Below are positions 1 to 13,041 of a stretch of DNA of 64,000 nt, one piece after another. Source of the DNA: Rutidosis leptorrhynchoides (Eukaryota > Streptophyta > Magnoliopsida > Asterales > Asteraceae); contig NC_092341.1 of NCBI RefSeq assembly GCF_046630445.1, forward strand, positions 5,024,001 through 5,088,000, in the 5' to 3' direction. Below the pieces are notes generated by a model. It was not told where the DNA came from, did no database searches, and saw nothing but the letters and a program-made list of their open reading frames with translations. The position numbers were made by a program, and so were the translations under genes. Numbering within the stretch: the first letter of the stretch is position 1; each line of letters opens with the position of its first letter.

Positions 1-1121
1 TTTTCATAATTATTCTTATCTGAAATAATTTATCTCTTTGCACCATCTGTATTATATCATAAAAGAAACTATTTTAGTTTCTAAATTCTGAAACCTTCAA
101 GTTTAAAATATGAATGTTTTTGAAGTAGTGTTGGGAATTGAAGCATGAGTTAGTATAATATAATGACACTTGATCAACGTGATTATATTAAAGTAAGTCA
201 TGCTGAGTTTCTAAATGGGACATGACGATTCACAGAACATACTGTCATCATGTGGCATGTTACACGACTCTGGTATTCTATTTAACCTCTAAGAATATCA
301 AGAAAATATTTTCTTGATGATTCGGTCTTTTCCGGATATTCTGGTAATTTGACAAATCAAAATCGTGCCATTACAATTTTCTTCTTAGAACATTAACTAT
401 GTTCATTTCAAAATCCATACCTACGAATTCTGTACCATTATTCGCTTGACTTGAAGTCGGGAAGAGGAGACAAAAGTATGAAACTCTTGGAAATAAAAGA
501 AAGTATAAAGCTCGACAACAACACATAAATTACAAACCGTGCATATCAATACGTATTGCCAAGTAAAGGCACGGGAGAATTAAAATTACTATAACCCCAA
601 GGTAATAATAAAAATAAATAAAATCCTTCGGTGGTAGATGAAAGAGAAGAATGACAGATATGAAAGTTAGGAGTATATCAAGGATCAGAACTGGATGTAG
701 CATATTGACGAATGATTCAATGTATGAATTAAAGGAGAAAGAATAGAGGGTGTGAGTTGTGGAAATAAGAAAACAAAGAGAATGAATTTATAGTGACATA
801 TCCGACAGAGCAATCAAAACAGGTTATCGCATTTAATCAAAGAAGATCCTAATTTCCTTAATTAAAATTTTCTCTAAATCCCTTGAAATCCAGAAATCAA
901 TCCTATTTACGTCAAAAGATATGACGAATCTAAATTTATTCATTTCACTCTTTTGTGATAGCTTCACTCGTACTCTTCACAAAATCAAACTATTTGTCTA
1001 TATTACTCGATGATGATAAAACTCTAATTTTCAGCTCGTATGCGTCATGAAAACATACTTATTGTCAGCCATGACCATCCCAATCAAATTTCCGGATGAA
1101 ATTTCTTTAACGGGTAGGTAC
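1..1121. other. No gene; possible decayed 3' internal end of an A-family retrotransposon
   Basis: I see no coding region in this AT-rich stretch. The last bases before the A1 LTR read CTTTAACGGGTAGGTAC, which looks like the purine-rich tract that primes plus-strand synthesis just upstream of a 3' LTR. A1 also lacks the 5-bp target duplication that flanks A2, A3 and A5. Together these suggest that A1 is the 3' LTR of a larger plus-strand element whose internal part lies here and to the left. This is inference; no protein domain could be recognised. Confidence 0.35.
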
Positions 1122-1293
1122 TGTGAAAACCCGGAAATTTTCGACCAAATTTAAACTTAATCTTTATATGATTCCGACACGATAAGCAAAATTTTTAATG
1201 TTGAGTCTCAAAAATTTTGGAACTATGTTCATACATTCAATTACCCTTTTGACTATGCTCGACGATTCACGAATGAATATATAAATGGATATG

Positions 1294-1294
1294 A

Positions 1295-1358
<64 letters not shown>
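1294..1358. repeat. (TA)n microsatellite in A1
   Basis: Nearly uninterrupted TA dinucleotides about 170 bp inside A1. A2 and A4 have similar tracts at the same relative place; A3 has its long TA tract much nearer the dyads. Confidence 0.9.
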
Positions 1359-1363
<5 letters not shown>

Positions 1364-2166
1364 CTTGAAAACGTTAACAAAGTATTAAATGTATAATATT
1401 TTACATTAAACGTATTTGTCTCAATATATGCTTAATATATTCATCTACGGAATTAGAAGATAATACCAACGATTGGATTAGTAGATATTTCAACAATTAT
1501 AAATCCCGTAAGTATGGTGATAAGTCTTTGTTGAGAGGTTCACCTTGATTTAAGAAATCTTTCCTTTTTAACTGTATTTGATATATAAATAACTTGCAAC
1601 GTGTATAGAAAAAGTATTTATATATATATTGTATATATATATATATTATGGTTCGAAATTATTTTGTAAACAATAGTAACACCCATTTATTATTCTGTTT
1701 GATAAATAAATATTATATACAAATTTATATTTTTCTAAACGAAAATATATATTTTACAATGTGATAATGCATAGAATTGAATTAGATATAAAATGTTTCG
1801 ATATTTTTAAATATATTTTAATAAACAACGAGGAGTTGATTTATAGAAGCAAATGACCAAATTACTCAAATGTATAAGTTATACTTTGAGTAATATAGTT
1901 TATTGATAATTTAAGATTATATTTTGATAAAGGTACATTACAAAAAACGTAAAGTACCAGTTTTTTAATCGTACAAAAATGCATTCGAGAAACCAGAACT
2001 GAGACATTAGTCGAGCGTAAACGTACGAGTCATCGGACCAAAAATTAAAAGTCAACTATGCACGTGAATATAATATAATATATAATTAATTAATATAAAT
2101 TATATATATTATAAAAATATGTCGACAAACAAAACAACAAAAAAATTGTGAGCAGGATTTTGGGGC

Positions 2167-2242
2167 CATGCGATCGCATGAGAAATAGGCATAAAACCCA
2201 TGCGATCGCATGGCAGTCAGGATTCAGAAACATTCTATAAAT
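2167..2242 (+). promoter_or_regulatory. A1 promoter core: paired dyads and TATA box
   Basis: Perfect palindromes CATGCGATCGCATG lie at 2167-2180 and 2199-2212, 32 bp start to start, followed by CTATAAAT at 2235-2242. The order dyad, dyad, TATA, CT-rich leader recurs in A2, A3 and A4. By analogy with other LTRs this would be the end of U3 and the start of transcription. That is inference from layout; no transcript data are available. Confidence 0.65.
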
Positions 2243-2305
2243 TGGCCAGTTTGCTCGACACTCTCACACACTTCCATACTTCTTTTTCTTTTTAACTTAT
2301 AATTT

Positions 2306-2411
<106 letters not shown>

Positions 2412-3808
2412 GATTATTAATATTAATCTTATTATTATTTGTATTATATTATTATTAGTATTATACATAAAATACTACGACGAGGTTATGGGCGAGTCAT
2501 TTCAAACAAATTTTTCGAGCGGGATAGAGCTAAGGAAACGATGGGCTATAACTATGGAGGTTATGGGTAATGCTCGTGGGTATTGTTCGCAAGTCAAACC
2601 TAGTGTTTATCATCTCCGTTGTGTCTACGTACTTTCCTATAATATTGGATCACAATATTGATACGTAAGCATTTATATCTTATCTTTTATATATCAATAG
2701 TGTATCCATGTCTAGTGCTCGAGTATATATGTTTATGCATGCTTGTATGCTTTAATTTTCTCGTTAGATAGTTTATGATGAATCATGAATTTGATACATA
2801 TATTATTGATAAAAGGTATATGATATGCATGTCTTTGGAAAGCTGTCAAAAAATTAATAACTTTTCATTTAGAAATCGTGTGTTTTCGAGGAACAAATTA
2901 AAAGTTATGGTCAACTGAATTATGATTAACATTAATCGGAATTGCTTTTGAATCTGTAATTGATATTTAAACAACTTGTTTATGAGATTGATAAATTGGA
3001 TTTTCATATATTACTAATCGAGTAAATGAATTTCTATATAAGGCACGACTCGCCTTGTTGAACAATTGTCAAAGTTGACTGTCTTATCATGTTTTAAAGC
3101 TTTATAAACACTATAATCTGATTTTACAGGTATTGGGAAACTATATGAAATGTTAAAATATATTCAATTGCCATGATCATTCAAATACAATATAACTCTT
3201 GAAATAAATAATGTTTTGAGTTTGATAAACTATAAATTCGTTCAACTATCAAGACTTATACTATGTTAATATAATAAGCATGTATAGATTTAAAGATCAT
3301 ATTGGGTCAGGTTGACTTTTGAGATGACTTTTGTTAACTTTTGCATGTCGGTCTTGAGCATTAGGATTGTGATACACTATGACCAAACCTAACTTATTAG
3401 ACATGTATTGACCAACATATGTTCTTTAGGTTAAGATCTACGATTAATTTACATTCTGAGTTTCGGTCACATTTCGATGAATGACCTTGTGTGCTGCTAA
3501 GGTGAGTTTCATTTGCTCCCTTTTTAAATGCTTTTGCAATATATATTTTTGGGCTGAGAATACATGCACTTTATTTTAAACACAATGGATACAAGTATAT
3601 ACTAAATTCTACACTGAGTTTGAACCGAAAATCCCTTAGCTTTGGTAACTAGTAACTGCCAGTTATAAGAACTGGTGGGCGCGAGTAGTAGTATATGGAT
3701 CCATAGGGCTTGACATCCCCGTCTGTTCCAAGTATAGAAACCCTAACCTGAACTATAAAACAGGCGTATGCTATTTGAGTTTAGTACAAGTTGGATTGCG
3801 TGTATTGT

Positions 3809-3813
3809 ACATG
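3809..3813 (+). repeat. Target-site duplication ACATG, left copy, gypsy element 1
   Basis: ACATG is repeated at 13037-13041. The uninterrupted site, with a single ACATG, can be read in A3 around 51507. Confidence 0.95.
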
Positions 3814-5835
3814 TGAAACAACCCATCCCGTATTCCCTACGATAATTTTTATTTTTTTTAAATAATACACATTTACGTGCCAATTAAATATGTAAACCAT
3901 TCCACACGTTTCGTTAAAACATACAACAAGTTTAGTGTTTACAAAAGGTACAAAGGCCATTAACGAATGTGATACAAGTTTGACCAATACAAAAATGATA
4001 GTTTTAAACCAAACAACACATCGAGCATGGTTTGGGACTAAACTACCCAAAACGCTAGGCCAACTTCCAAAAGCTCCAACATAACATCATCAAGGGACAC
4101 CTAGTGCCCAACAACCCCCTTGCCCTTGTCCAACCTGCATCTAAAAAGATAAACAACGATAGGGGTAAGCTAATGCTTAGTGAGTGCAACAATTATACGT
4201 TTACATATACAACCTACTTACTTGCAATCACTTGCACATTTACCGCATACATGCTAGCAATATAAATAATCATACCATCCCAAGTATATTACCAAACCTT
4301 CCACCATATGAGCTAGCATAACAATAGCATATAGTTTAAACAATATAATATGCTACAATCCACACACAACCATGGTTAACCAATCGAACGAGGGAACGGT
4401 GTTTAAAGACCATTGGAGTTCATAACAACCATTAGTGCACTTAACACCTCGTACACTAACCCCACGGGTGGCATTTTAACACTTTGATACTTCACCCCGA
4501 GTGGCATCTTAACACCTCGATGCTTCACCCATCTATTCTACGGAGTGGTGCCTTAACACCTCGACACTTCACCCCTAGGTGGCATCTTAACACCTCGATG
4601 CTTCACCCATCACGTGAGAAGTGGTGTCTTAACACTTCGACACTTCACCACTCATACTACACAAATAAATACATCATATATGCACGCATATAATTATTCC
4701 ACTCACCTTAACACTTCGGTGGTGATTTAATGCTTCCGAAGGCTTCAAAGCAAAGTACATATTATATAAGTACACATTCAATTACACAACTAGTGGAATT
4801 AACCACATTACACATACTTGAGCATTTAATGACCCGATTCGCATTAAATGACTCAACCACACCAAAACCGCCCTTAAATGGCCAAGACCCGACTTTAATC
4901 ACTAAAGCTAGTGAATTAAAGTCTACTAACTTTAACTAACACAAACTTATGGCATTTCATACCCATTTCACCCAATTAGGTCAACTAGCACATTTTTGAC
5001 CCATTTTAATTACTTAGACTCACAATCAAGTCAAACTCACCCATTAACACTTCTTTCATTAATCTAAAAGTGTATTAGTGACTAACAACACCAATTGACA
5101 CTTACAACCTCAAATCACAAGACCAAAACCCTAGATTGTGGCTAGTAGGGTTTCATTACAACAACATAACCCAAATTCACCCATTTTACCCTCAAATGGG
5201 TCATACAAGTCTCTAGTAACCAAAACCCTAGCCATTAACCAATTAAAACTTAAATCATAAAGTTAGAACTTACCAAGACTATCCTCTTGTAGCTAGTAAC
5301 AAGGAGAACAACTTTAATTCTTGTTCCTAGGTTTGATTCACAAATCTCCAACTCCAAATCTTAAGTTTAATCTAAATGGGTTTTGTGTTTTGGGAGAGAA
5401 ATTGGAAAGAAAAGAGAAAAGAAATTAAATGAAATGGATAAGTGGCTGGGATTTAATGCTCCCATCAGATTTACACGCCAAATTACCAATTTGCCCCTTA
5501 AAGTCATTTAATTTGAGCTAAAACCGGAGTCTGTCCAGCAGTATTGCCGCGGCGAGGCTTAATTCGTCGCGGCGCGACGTACAACGGGAAAATCAACCTT
5601 TCTTAACCCACTTTCTGATCCTGGTTTGTTTGATATGCCGCGGCGTGGACCACTTTGTCGCGGCGCGGCTTAAGGCTGCATCTGAACAGCTCGACCACTT
5701 TAAACAATTTTCGATCTTATTTAATTCGTACACTCCAATTCCGCTTCCTATATTCACCTAGCCTTCAATTATAGTCTCACAAGACTTAACGCTATCGAAA
5801 CCCCAGTAAAAACTTATATATGCACACATTATCAA

Positions 5836-5905
<70 letters not shown>

Positions 5906-6005
5906 ACACATATATTCATACATTTACGCATAAGCTAACGAGTTATAACGTACAAATGATTAAGTATGTACCTTTCAATATGTACGGGAAAAACGGGATG
6001 TTACA
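3814..6005 (-). repeat. Gypsy element 1, 3' LTR
   Basis: 2192 bp, bounded TGAAACAACCC..GGGATGTTACA. It differs from the 5' LTR by scattered substitutions and microsatellite length; by eye identity is in the high nineties percent. The TATA-like box TATAAATC of the other LTR has changed here to a sequence reading TGTAAATC on the minus strand. Confidence 0.95.
5546..5669 (-). promoter_or_regulatory. CG-rich dyad pairs in the 3' LTR of gypsy element 1
   Basis: Four copies of a motif close to GYCGCGGCGCGRC start at 5546, 5566, 5637 and 5657, as two pairs each 20 bp apart. Two copies carry C-to-A or C-to-T differences (GGCGAGG, GGCGTGG) from the 5' LTR. They stand out in an AT-rich LTR. Confidence 0.6.
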
Positions 6006-7107
6006 ACTCTCTCCCACTTGAATCGGAGCGCGTCCTCGTGATCCAAGCCGCATGACAAGCCGGGAGATAAACCAAAACAAATTCTTCGGATTCCCACGTA
6101 AACTCGAAACCCTTTCGATGTCGCCACTGCACTTTGAAGGTTCTAACATCCTTGTTTCGCAACATCTTAACCTTTTCATCAAGGATTGCAACCGGTTCTT
6201 CCGGATACTCTAACTTGTTATTCAAAGTAATCTCATCTAAAGGCACCCAAGTCGAGTCATCCGCAATACACTTACGAAGATGGGAAACATGAAACGTGTT
6301 ATGGATTCCCGCAAGTTCTTCGGGTAACTCTAGTCGATAAGCAACCTCACCAACACGTGCCAAAACCTTGAAAGGACCAATAAACCGAGGAGCTAACTTT
6401 CCTCGCTTTCGAAACCGAATAACACCCTTCCATGGAGAAACCTTAAGCATCACCATGTCACCTTCTTGAAACTCAATCGTTCTCCTACCTTTATCAGCAT
6501 AAGACTTTTGTCTATCTTGTGCCGCTTTAAGTCGAGCCCGAATCATTTCAATCTTACTATTCGTCTCCAAGACCAAATCAGAACTCCCGATTTCCCTTTG
6601 ACCCACTTCTCCCCAACAAATGGGAGTTCGACACCTACGCCCATAAAGCATCTCATAAGGTGGCATTCCAATACTAGTGTGGTAACTATTATTGTACGAG
6701 AATTCCACCAATGGTAAGTGTTCATCCCAACTTCCACCAAAGTCAATAATACACGCCCTTAACATATCCTCCAATGTTTGATTCGTACGCTCGGTTTGAC
6801 CGTCCGTTTGAGGATGATACGCCGTGCTCATTTTCAATTGAGTACCCATATCTTCATGAAACTTTTTCCAAAATCGGGACGTAAAACGAGTATCTCGATC
6901 CGAAACAATAGATATAGGAACCCCATGTCTCGATATCACCTCCTTGATAAACAACTTGGATAAAGTCTCCGATGATATCGTGTCCCGAATGGGAAGAAAC
7001 AAAGCACTTTTCGTCAATCGATCAACTATCACCCAAATCGTATCATATTGGGTTCTCGCCGTCTTCGGTAACTTAGTAATGAAGTCCATGGTAATGTGCT
7101 CCCATTT
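6001..7107 (-). pseudogene. Gypsy element 1: integrase core and C-terminal chromodomain-like part
   Basis: The reading frame continues the upstream pol frame after the TAG stop at 7108-7110. It holds the integrase catalytic core: the stretch WVIVDRLTKSALF with the first Asp, the YHPQTDGQTERTN motif, and the second acidic positions around SIVSDRDTRF. It then has the GPF/KVSPWKGV region common to Ty3 integrases and the motif LAGIHNTFHVSHLRKC. The last about 60 residues, around VQWRHRKGFEFTWE, resemble a chromodomain, a module that in chromoviruses helps target integration to particular chromatin. The frame overlaps the first bases of the 3' LTR. It is intact itself but could only be reached past the upstream stop. 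Confidence 0.9.
6006..6020 (-). promoter_or_regulatory. Polypurine tract of gypsy element 1
   Basis: On the minus strand AAGTGGGAGAGAGT directly precedes the 3' LTR, which is the expected plus-strand primer. Confidence 0.85.
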
Positions 7108-9972
7108 CTATTTCGGGACTTCCAAGGGTTGTAACTTACCGTACGGCTTTTGGTGTTCGGCTTTAACTTGCAAACACGTGACGCATTGTTCAACATACTT
7201 AACCACATCACGTTTCATGCCGGGCCACCAATAATCTTTCTTCAAGTCATAGTACATCTTTGTTGCACCCGGATGAATGGAACACTTTGACTTATGTGCT
7301 TCATCTAGTAGCACTTGTCGGTTACCACCCATCTTAGGTACCCACACTCTTCCTTGAAATGACAACAAACCCCGCGAGCCCATAGTAATGAACTCCGTTT
7401 GCCCCACAATCCGCTCTTCATGCTTGTTGTGAACATACGCTTCTATTTGAATCTCACCAAGCTTTACAAGGAAATCGTTAGTAATAATCATGCGTAACGA
7501 TCCTACTCGTATCACCGGATGTTGACTCTTTCGACTCAATGCATCCGCGACCACGTTCGCCTTTCCCGAATGGTAAAGTATCTCACAATCATAATCCTTT
7601 ACCACATCCATCCACCTACATTGACGATAATTCAAATCTCGTTGGGTAAAGAGATGTTTCAAATTCTTATGGTCCGAATAAATCGTACACTTGACACCAT
7701 ACAAGTAGTGGCGCCAAATTTTCAACGCATGAACCACCGCCGCCAATTCAAGATCGTGAGCCGGGTATCTCTTTTCGTGTTCCTTTAATTGTCGAGAGGC
7801 GTAAGCGATGACTTTACCTCTTTGCATCAAAACACACCCGAGCCCATTTAAAGAAGCATCACAATAAACCGTCATGTCTTCTACCCCTTTCGGCAACACT
7901 AACACCGGAGCTTGACACAATTTCTCTTTTAACAATTGAAAAGCGATTTCTTGCTCGTTCTCCCAATTGAACCTTACGTTCTTCCTCGTTAATTTAGTCA
8001 AAGGAGAAGCAATCTTAGAAAAGTCTTGGATGAACCGACGATAATAACCGGCCAATCCGAGAAAGCTTCGGATTTCCGTAGGCGTAGTCGGTTGTCCCCA
8101 ACTCTTCACCGTTTCTATCTTCCCCGGGTCTACTTGAATTCCTTCTTGATTCACAATATGGCCAAGGAATTGAACTTCCCTTAGCCAAAATTCACATTTG
8201 GAGAATTTTGCATACAACTTCTCCTTCCGCAATGTCTTCAACACTTCACGCAAATGGTGCTCATGTTCCTTCATACTCTTAGAATAAACAAGTATGCCGT
8301 CGATGAACACAATTACCGACTTGTCCAACATAGGTTGGCACACTCGGTTCTTAATATCCATGAATGTCGCCGGTACATTCGTAAGACCAAAAGGCATAAC
8401 TACAAACTCAAAATGCCCATAACGCGTTTGAAAATCCGTTTTCTCTATGTCTTCCTCACGGACCCGCACTTGATGATATCCGGACCGTAAGACAATCTTA
8501 GAAAAATACGTCGTACCTTGGAGTTGGTCAAACAAATCGTCAATCTGAGGTAATGGATAACGATTCTTGATCGTCACTTTATTCAACTCCCTATAATCGA
8601 TGCACATCCGCATACTTCCATCTTTCTTTTTCACAAACAAAACCGGAGCACCCCATGGCGAGGAACTCGGTCGAATGAAACCCTTTTCAAGCAACTCTTG
8701 GGTTTGATTTAACAACTCTTGCATTTCCGTCGGTGCTAAACGATAAGGAGTTTTAGCAATGGGAGTAGCTCCCGGAACCAACTCAATGCGAAATTCTACT
8801 TGTCTTTCCGCCGGAACACCCAGTAACTCGTCCGAAAAAACATCTTCGAATTCACTAACCACCGGAATTTCACGAATGGGTGGTGGCTCATCACGAGTAT
8901 CAACAACATGGGCAAGAAAAGCCATGCTGCCACTAAATAGAGAACGACATGCTCGTGCAAAAGTGCATATCGGCAAAAGTCTCCTACGATTATCACTGTG
9001 AATAATTAACTCTCCCCCACTTGGGGTCTTCACTCGAATAGATTTTTCATGGCATGCGATATCGGCTCTATTTCGATCGAGCCAATCCATACCAACAACG
9101 ATATCAAAATCACCCAAAGTCATAGGAATGAGATCGATTTTAAAGTTTTTGGCACCAAACACAACATCACAATTTTTACACACATCAACCACTGGCACCG
9201 TCTTGCCGTCCGCTATTTCAACTTCTACCGAACGACTTAACTTAGCTAGCAGTTTGTTAAGCTTAGATACAAATCGAGGCGACACAAAAGACAAATTAGC
9301 ACCGCTATCGAATAATATCCGTGCCGGATTAGAGTTAACCATGAAAGTACCTGAGATAACTTCATTGGAATGCTTGGCATCATCATTGGTCTTCAAATAA
9401 TTTCGCCCCTTAGCCGTGCCCGTCGCCTTCTCTAACCTCCTAACATGATCACCCCGCAAGTCGGGACACTCCGGCTTCTTATGCCCTTCTTTACCGCAAT
9501 TAAAACAAGTGAGCTTGGTTGTGGATGATTGTTTTGGGCACTCACGAGCCATGTGCCCCCTTTGCCCACAATTGTAGCAAGCATAAGTAAAATCACCGGA
9601 AGCACCCTTCTTAACACTACCAACACTCTCGGAGCCCTTCTTGTGCTTATTGTTAGAAAAGTTCGAATGACTAATAGCTTCAAACTTCTTTTTGCCGAAG
9701 GTAAAGCCACTCTTTCTCAAGATGAGTGACTCAAACCCTTTGGCCATATCAAACAACTCATCAAAACTCTTCACCACGTTCACACTAATCGTTTCTTGAT
9801 AATTTTCATTCAAGATTCGGTAAAAGTCTTCCTTCAACATCTTATCATTCCCGACATACTCCGGGCAAAATTGAGTTTTTGACAAGTAAACGGATTTAAG
9901 AGTATTCAAATCCATCGACCCTTGCCTCAAGGAACGCAACTCGTCCTTAAGTCTAGTAAGGTCGGCCGAATT
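7108..9972 (-). pseudogene. Gypsy element 1: gag C-terminus, protease, reverse transcriptase, RNase H, integrase zinc finger
   Basis: One long frame. Two CCHC knuckles ([14 protein letters not shown] near 9579, [14 protein letters not shown] near 9507) end gag. The protease follows with catalytic motif FDSGA near 9309. The reverse transcriptase has two damaged active-site positions: the first catalytic Asp of the KIDLRSGYHQ motif is Val (codon 8491-8493), and the second Asp of the FIDD box is Gly (codon 8296-8298). RNase H ([10 protein letters not shown]) and the HHCC integrase finger follow. The frame ends at TAG 7108-7110 inside integrase, where relatives usually have Trp, and begins just after an in-frame TGA at 9973-9975. 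An enzyme made from it would be expected to be inactive. Confidence 0.93.
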
Positions 9973-10444
9973 TCAGTACTCTTGGAAAAACTCCGTTTTG
10001 AATTCATCCCAAGTAAAATCCATGCATTGTTCTTCGCCATAAACTTGGATTTTTGCATCCCACCATAGCTTCGCATCACCTCTTAGCATGCTACAACCAT
10101 ACCTTGTCTTTTTATCAATCGGGCATTCACAAGTTCGAAAGGCCCCCTCCATATCGGAGATCCACTGGGCACTCTTTAACGGGTCTCTTTCGCCCTCAAA
10201 AGTAGGTGGTTGAGCATCCTTGAAATTCTTATAGAAAAAGTCACGTCTTCCCACATTATCTTCATGTAGGAAGGCCTTAACTTGTTCTCTTACCACACCG
10301 ACTAATTGAATCTAGGAACATCTTCTTGATATCCACAAGGTATTCCGCCTTTTGACGTTGAAAAATGGCCTCAACCTTGGCCGAGAATTCGGGGTCCTCA
10401 CTAGTGCCCCCATTTTCGGTGTCGTGTCCGTTTCTCATCTTCAT
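9973..10444 (-). pseudogene. Gypsy element 1: gag N-terminal part
   Basis: Gag starts at one of two ATG codons at 10442-10444 or 10436-10438 (MKMRNGHDTENGG). The capsid-like segment includes FKDAQPPTFEGERDPLKSAQ and LLRGDAKLWWDA-type sequence typical of Ty3 gag. Near 10300 the frame shifts by one base: the N-terminal frame runs into a stop at 10277 while the capsid frame is open from about 10310. A TGA at 9973-9975 then interrupts gag before the nucleocapsid. Both lesions look like simple decay after insertion. Confidence 0.85.
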
Positions 10445-10811
10445 TCTATAAAACGGAAAAGATTTAAACAACGAAACGAAAGACATGACACATACATATA
10501 CAGATATACATCATACCGCCCCATCTTGCTCGATAATCGTCGTACATCGCTTGTTTGACACGATTTGCGCCCGTAACAATGGTAGCTAGTCATTGCTAAG
10601 CGAGCACATCGCATTAACTTGCTAGTACAACGTCCATCTCGCTTGATGATTACAACTACAACACGAAACAATTAGTGCAAGGTTGAATCACATAAACCTA
10701 AGCACTAACAATTCCCGATTCGACCCGAAGTCCTACAAGTCCCGCATAAAAGCGCATACACAATAAAGTCTAAGTCTAGGCACCTATCTCAAGTCGCCTA
10801 AATCCCTTAGA

Positions 10812-10828
10812 CCATGCTCTGATACCAC
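10812..10828 (-). promoter_or_regulatory. Primer binding site, gypsy element 1
   Basis: The minus strand reads TGGTATCAGAGCATGGT beside the 5' LTR, complementary to the 3' end of plant initiator-Met tRNA, the usual primer of plant retrotransposons. Confidence 0.95.
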
Positions 10829-10829
10829 T

Positions 10830-12850
10830 TGAAACAACCCATCCCGTAATCCCTACGATAATTTTTTTTTTTTTAAATAATACACATTTACGCGCCAATT
10901 AAATATGTAAACCATTCCACACGTTTCGTTAAAACATACAACAAGTTTAGTGTTTACAAAAGGCACAAAGGCCATTAACGAATGTGATACAAGTTTGACC
11001 AATACAAAAATGATAGTTTTAAACCAAACAACACATCGAGCATGGTTTGGGACTAAACTACCCAAAACGCTAGGCCAACTTCCAAAAGCTCCAACATAAC
11101 ATCATCAAGGGACACCTAGTGCCCAACAACCCCCTTGCCCTTGTCCACACCTGCATCTAAAAAGATAAACAACGAGAGGGGTAAGCTAATGCTTAGTGAG
11201 TGCAACAATTATATGTTTACATATACAACCTACTTACTTGCAATCACTTGCACATTTACCGCATACATGCTAGCAATATAAATAATCATACCATCCCAAG
11301 TATATTACCAAACCTTCCACCATACGAGCTAGCATAACAATAGCATATAGTTTAAACAATATAATATGCTACAATCCACACACAACCATGGTTAACCAAT
11401 CGAACGAGGGAACGGTGTTTAAAGACCGTTGGAGTTCATAACAACCATTAGTGCACTTAACACCTCGTACACTAACCCCACGGGTGGCATCTTAACACTT
11501 CGATACTTCACCCCGAGTGGCATCTTAACACCTCGATGCTTCACCCATCTATTCTACGGAGTGGTGCCTTAACACCTCGAAACTTCACCCCTAGGTGGCA
11601 TCTTAACACCTCGATGCTTCACCCATCACGTTAGAAGTGGTGTATTAACACCTCGACACTTCACCACTCATACTACACAAATAAATACATCATATATGCA
11701 CGCATATAATTATTCCACTCACCTTAACACTTCGGTGGTGATTTAATGCTTCCGAAGGCTTCAAAGCAAAGTACCTATTATATAAGTACACATTCAATTA
11801 CACAACTAGTGGAATTAACCACATTACACATACTTGAGCATTTAATGACCCGATTCGCATTAAATGACTCAACCACACCAAAACCGCCCTTAAATGGCCA
11901 AGACCCGACTTTAATCACTAAAGCTAGTGAATTAAAGTATACTAACTTCAACTAACACAACTTATGGCATTTCATACCCATTTCACCCAATTAGGTCAAC
12001 TAGCACATTTTTGACCCATTTTAATTACTTAGACTCACAATCAAGTTAAACTCACCCATTAACACTTCTTTCATTAATCTAAAAGTGTATTAGTGACTAA
12101 CAACACTAATTGACACTTACAACCTCAAATCACAAGACCAAAACCCTAGATTGTGGCTAGTAGGGTTTCATTACAACAACATAACCCAAATTCACTCATT
12201 TTACCCTCAAATGGGTCATACAAGTCTCTAGTAACCAAAACCCTAGCCATTAACTAATTAAAACTTAAAACATAAAGTTAGAACTTACCAAGACCATCCT
12301 CTTGTAGCTAGTAACAAGTAGAACAACTTTAATTCTTGCTCCTAGGTTTGATTCACAAATCTCCAACTCCAAATCTTAAGTTTAATCTAAATGGGTTTTG
12401 TGTTTTGGGAGAGAAATTGAAAAGAAAAGAGAAAAGAAATTAAATGAAATGGATAAGTGGCTAGGATTTAATGCTCCCATCAGATTTATACGCCAAATTA
12501 CCAATTTTCCCCTTAAAGTCATTTAATTTGAGCTAAAACCGGAGTCTGTCCAGCAGTATTGCCGCGGCGCGGCTTAATTCGTCGCGGCGCGACGTACAAT
12601 GGGGAAATCAACCTTTCTTAACCCACTTTCTGATCCTGGTTTGTTTGATATGCCGCGGCGCGGACCACTTTGTCGCGGCGCGGCTTAAGGCTACATCTGA
12701 ACAGCTCGACCACTTTAAACAATTTTCGATCTTATTTAATTCGTACACTCCAATTCCGCTTCCTATATTCACCTAGCCTTCAATTATAGTCTCACAAGAC
12801 TTAACGCTATCGAAACCCCAGTAAAAACTTATATATGCACACATTATCAA

Positions 12851-12933
<83 letters not shown>

Positions 12934-13036
12934 TCTACACATATATTCATACATTTACGCATAAGCTAACGAGTTATAACGTACAAATGATTAAGTATGT
13001 ACCTTTCAATATGTACGGGAAAAATGGGATGTTACA
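10830..13036 (-). repeat. Gypsy element 1, 5' LTR
   Basis: 2207 bp with the same ends as the 3' LTR. On the minus strand it holds, in order, a (TA)n tract (12852-12930), four CG-rich dyads (12561-12684), a TATA-like TATAAATC (12482-12490) and a CT-rich leader leading to the primer site. Confidence 0.95.
12482..12684 (-). promoter_or_regulatory. Presumed promoter of gypsy element 1: four CG dyads, then TATAAATC
   Basis: Motifs close to GYCGCGGCGCGRC start at 12672, 12652, 12581 and 12561 in minus order, again as two pairs with 20-bp spacing. TATAAATC follows about 70 bp downstream. The 20-bp phase equals two helical turns. A promoter role is inferred from position. Confidence 0.5.
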
Positions 13037-13041
13037 ACATG
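13037..13041 (+). repeat. Target-site duplication ACATG, right copy, gypsy element 1
   Basis: Identical to 3809-3813; A1 sequence resumes immediately after it. Confidence 0.95.

Larger units (their letters stand above)
3814..13036 (-). mobile_element. Gypsy element 1: full-length Ty3/gypsy chromovirus, mutated
   Basis: A 9.2-kb LTR retrotransposon on the minus strand with two LTRs of about 2.2 kb, an initiator-Met primer site, a gag-pol region and a purine tract, flanked by the 5-bp duplication ACATG. The domain order is gag with two CCHC knuckles, protease, reverse transcriptase, RNase H, integrase, C-terminal chromodomain-like segment. Long LTRs and a chromodomain-like tail fit the Tekay/Del branch of chromoviruses, an assignment made by family knowledge. 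It sits inside A1. Coding defects (one frameshift, two stops, two changed catalytic residues) make it non-autonomous. Confidence 0.95.
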
